Positions 4,897 through 6,681 of a stretch of DNA of 6,681 nucleotides are shown in pieces. Origin of the DNA: Flammeovirgaceae bacterium UBA4659 (GTDB lineage: Bacteria; Bacteroidota; Bacteroidia; Cytophagales; Cyclobacteriaceae); the NCBI GenBank assembly GCA_002405445.1, contig DHLV01000082.1, positions 747 to 7,427 on the forward strand. The letters are read 5' to 3'. The notes below the pieces were generated by a model, which saw nothing but the letters and a program-made list of their open reading frames with translations, had not been told where the DNA came from and did no database searches. The stretch's first letter is position 1. Every line of letters starts with the position of its first letter. Both the position numbers and the translations under genes were made by a program.

Positions 4897-6681
4897 ATGA
4901 AAACATTAAGTCAACGAAGAAAACAATCAACATTGATCGCGGCCGTTATACTGGCCATGATTATTATGAGCCTGAAGGCTTACAGCCAATCAACGCAAAC
5001 CATTCGCGGCAGAGTAATGGATGAAGTAAGTAAGACACCGCTGGTGGGCGTTACCTTGCAGGTGCTTGGTGATTTTGAGTCGCCATTGGGGAGCGCCACC
5101 GATGCTGACGGATTTTTCAGTATCGCCAATGTGCCCGTGGGCCGGCAAACGCTAAAAGTTAGTTATGTGGGTTACGAAGAGCAAACCATCCCTAACATAG
5201 TGGTCACAGCCGGTAAAGAAGTCATCTTAAACCTGTCACTGGTCGAGAGTGTGGCACAACTGAATGAAGTGGTGATCACAGCCAGCACGAAAGATGACAA
5301 GACAGCCACCAACAATGATTTAGCAATTGTTAGTGCGCGATCTTTTAATATAGACGACACCAAGCGATATGCAGGTGCATTGGGCGATCCTTCGCGCATG
5401 GCGGCAAATTTTGCCGGGGTGATTGGCGGTAACGACTCGCGCAATGATATTGTTGTGAGAGGAAATTCTCCGACAGGTATGTTGTGGCAACTGGAAGGTT
5501 TAAACATACCCAACCCTAACCACTTTGGTGCTTTGAACAGTACGGGGGGGCCAGTGAGTATGCTCAACAATAATAACCTTGACAAGTCGGATTTTATGAC
5601 GAGTGCGTTTCCGGCACAGTATGGCAATGCAATTGCCGGTGCATTTGACATTCGATTGAGAGAGGGTAACAACCAAAAGCTGGAGAAAGTAGCACAAGTT
5701 GGCTTCAACGGGTTTGAGTTGGGTATGGAAGGGCCATTTTCAAAAAACAAGAAGAGCTCATTCATCGTCAACTATCGTTACTCTACGCTCGGAGTTTTTC
5801 AGGCTTTGGGTATTGAGTTCGGTACAGGGGGCAACACGCCCAACTATCAGGACCTGAACTATAAGCTGACCTTCCCTACGAAGAACAACGGTAAGTTTAC
5901 AGTGTTTGGTATTTTGGGTAACAGTTCCATCGATTTGCTCGGCAGCAAAATTGAAAAAAGTGAATTGCGCAAGCCCAACAACACCGATTTATATGGAGAC
6001 GAGAATCGAGATTCATATCCGCGCTACGGAACCACAATAAATGGGTTGAGTTTTGAAAAGAACTTGTCTAAAAAAACGTTTGCCAAGTTCACACTCGGCT
6101 ATAGCACCACACGCGAAAAATTCACCTCCGATTCACTTACCAGAAATGCTGACTTGGATGTTTTGAGTAGATTCAGGCGAGCGGAAGCAAGGTTCGATAC
6201 CGACAAAGCCTCGTTTGTATTTTTTACACGCACGAAGTTCAATTCCAAAAATTCGCTTACGTCCGGGGTATATATTGATTACAACACCTTCAGTCTTTAC
6301 AGCCGCGATGCATTTGCGAACGTAAACAAAGACAGCGTGCGTGTGAATATCAGTGACAACAACACACTAAGCCAGGCCTACACACAATGGAAGCATCGTT
6401 TTTCTACTAAGTTTTCATTTTCTGCTGGGTTGCACGCACAGCATTACTCACTCAATAATCAGGCAGTGGTAGAGCCCAGAGGAAATGTCACCTACCAAAT
6501 AACGGGCAACAAATCGTTGAGCTTAGGCTACGGCCTGCACCACCAAACGCCTTCCGTGTACACCTCCTACGCGCAAACCAAAACACCCACGGGCGTTATC
6601 TACTCTAACAAAGACCTGGATTTCATCGCGAGCAATCATTATGTGCTCACCTATGACTGGAATTTGTCTGAGACGCTGCGG
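4897..6681 (+). CDS. TonB-dependent outer-membrane receptor (3' end missing)
   Basis: The frame is open from the ATG at 4897 to the window end (595 codons, no stop); relatives are usually 700-950 residues, so part of the barrel is missing. Residues 1-30 form a signal peptide (basic start, hydrophobic 13-26, likely cleavage after AYS). Residues about 35-115 are a carboxypeptidase-regulatory-like Ig fold, with GRVMDE, the TDADGFFSI turn and VSYVGYEEQTI. NEVVITAS (123-130) is the usual entry to the plug. The plug (about 133-255) includes NDIVVRGNSPTGMLWQLEGL (183-202) and ends around QYGNAIAGAFDIRLREG (241-257). Alternating aromatic beta-strands of the barrel follow. Such receptors import siderophores, cofactors, peptides or glycans across the outer membrane using TonB energy. 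The substrate is not predictable, and whether a SusD-like partner follows is unknown. A G7 run lies at 5544-5550. The long minus-strand reading frame inside it is a shadow. Confidence 0.93.
   Translation, partial: MKTLSQRRKQSTLIAAVILAMIIMSLKAYSQSTQTIRGRVMDEVSKTPLVGVTLQVLGDFESPLGSATDADGFFSIANVPVGRQTLKVSYVGYEEQTIPNIVVTAGKEVILNLSLVESVAQLNEVVITASTKDDKTATNNDLAIVSARSFNIDDTKRYAGALGDPSRMAANFAGVIGGNDSRNDIVVRGNSPTGMLWQLEGLNIPNPNHFGALNSTGGPVSMLNNNNLDKSDFMTSAFPAQYGNAIAGAFDIRLREGNNQKLEKVAQVGFNGFELGMEGPFSKNKKSSFIVNYRYSTLGVFQALGIEFGTGGNTPNYQDLNYKLTFPTKNNGKFTVFGILGNSSIDLLGSKIEKSELRKPNNTDLYGDENRDSYPRYGTTINGLSFEKNLSKKTFAKFTLGYSTTREKFTSDSLTRNADLDVLSRFRRAEARFDTDKASFVFFTRTKFNSKNSLTSGVYIDYNTFSLYSRDAFANVNKDSVRVNISDNNTLSQAYTQWKHRFSTKFSFSAGLHAQHYSLNNQAVVEPRGNVTYQITGNKSLSLGYGLHHQTPSVYTSYAQTKTPTGVIYSNKDLDFIASNHYVLTYDWNLSETLR

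Noticed and set aside
5172..5771. 199-codon minus-strand open frame
   Set aside because: It lies wholly inside the TonB receptor gene, whose product is clearly recognisable; the minus-strand translation shows no family features.

Overview
The window looks like chromosomal DNA of a Bacteroidota bacterium, most likely of the Cytophagales type (inference from gene style, not from a marker gene). The evidence is a TonB-dependent receptor with an N-terminal carboxypeptidase-regulatory-like domain, a short Crp/Fnr regulator of the Bacteroidota kind, no Shine-Dalgarno sequences before the starts, and a promoter matching the Bacteroidota consensus (TTTG, 19 bp, TAnnTTTG). Coding density is high. I see no transposase, integrase, CRISPR array, tRNA or rRNA.

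Left part (1-2163): a RidA enamine/imine deaminase on the minus strand diverges across 51 bp from a two-gene plus-strand unit. That unit encodes a degenerate 3-hydroxyacyl-CoA-dehydrogenase-like protein that has lost key catalytic residues, then a lipoprotein calcineurin-like phosphoesterase. Middle part (2278-4003): a cystathionine gamma-synthase/lyase-family PLP enzyme is followed after one base by a Crp/Fnr-family regulator, clearly one operon. Right part: an atypical-SDR NAD(P)-binding protein on the minus strand (4010-4672) converges with the regulator gene and diverges from a TonB-dependent receptor (4897 onward), which is cut by the window end.

The most striking feature is the 224-bp gap between the NAD(P)-binding gene and the receptor gene. 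It holds four copies of a 15-bp element (TTGATTTGGGTTAAG and near variants) in strictly alternating orientation, with centres 36, 35 and 36 bp apart. The outer copies each lie exactly 22 bp from a -7-like element facing the neighbouring gene. The layout is mirror symmetric about 4781.5, as expected of a two-way promoter controlled by one dimeric regulator. The element has the form TTGA-N6-TTAA, which suits a Crp/Fnr-family protein. The regulator encoded at 3404-4003 is an obvious but unproven candidate.

Possible functional links, all inference: the PLP enzyme could release reactive 2-aminoacrylate-type intermediates that RidA removes, and the regulator may join sulfur amino acid metabolism to expression of the outer-membrane receptor. 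The longest gene-free stretch is the 224-bp array region. No gene-free stretch exceeds 300 bp.
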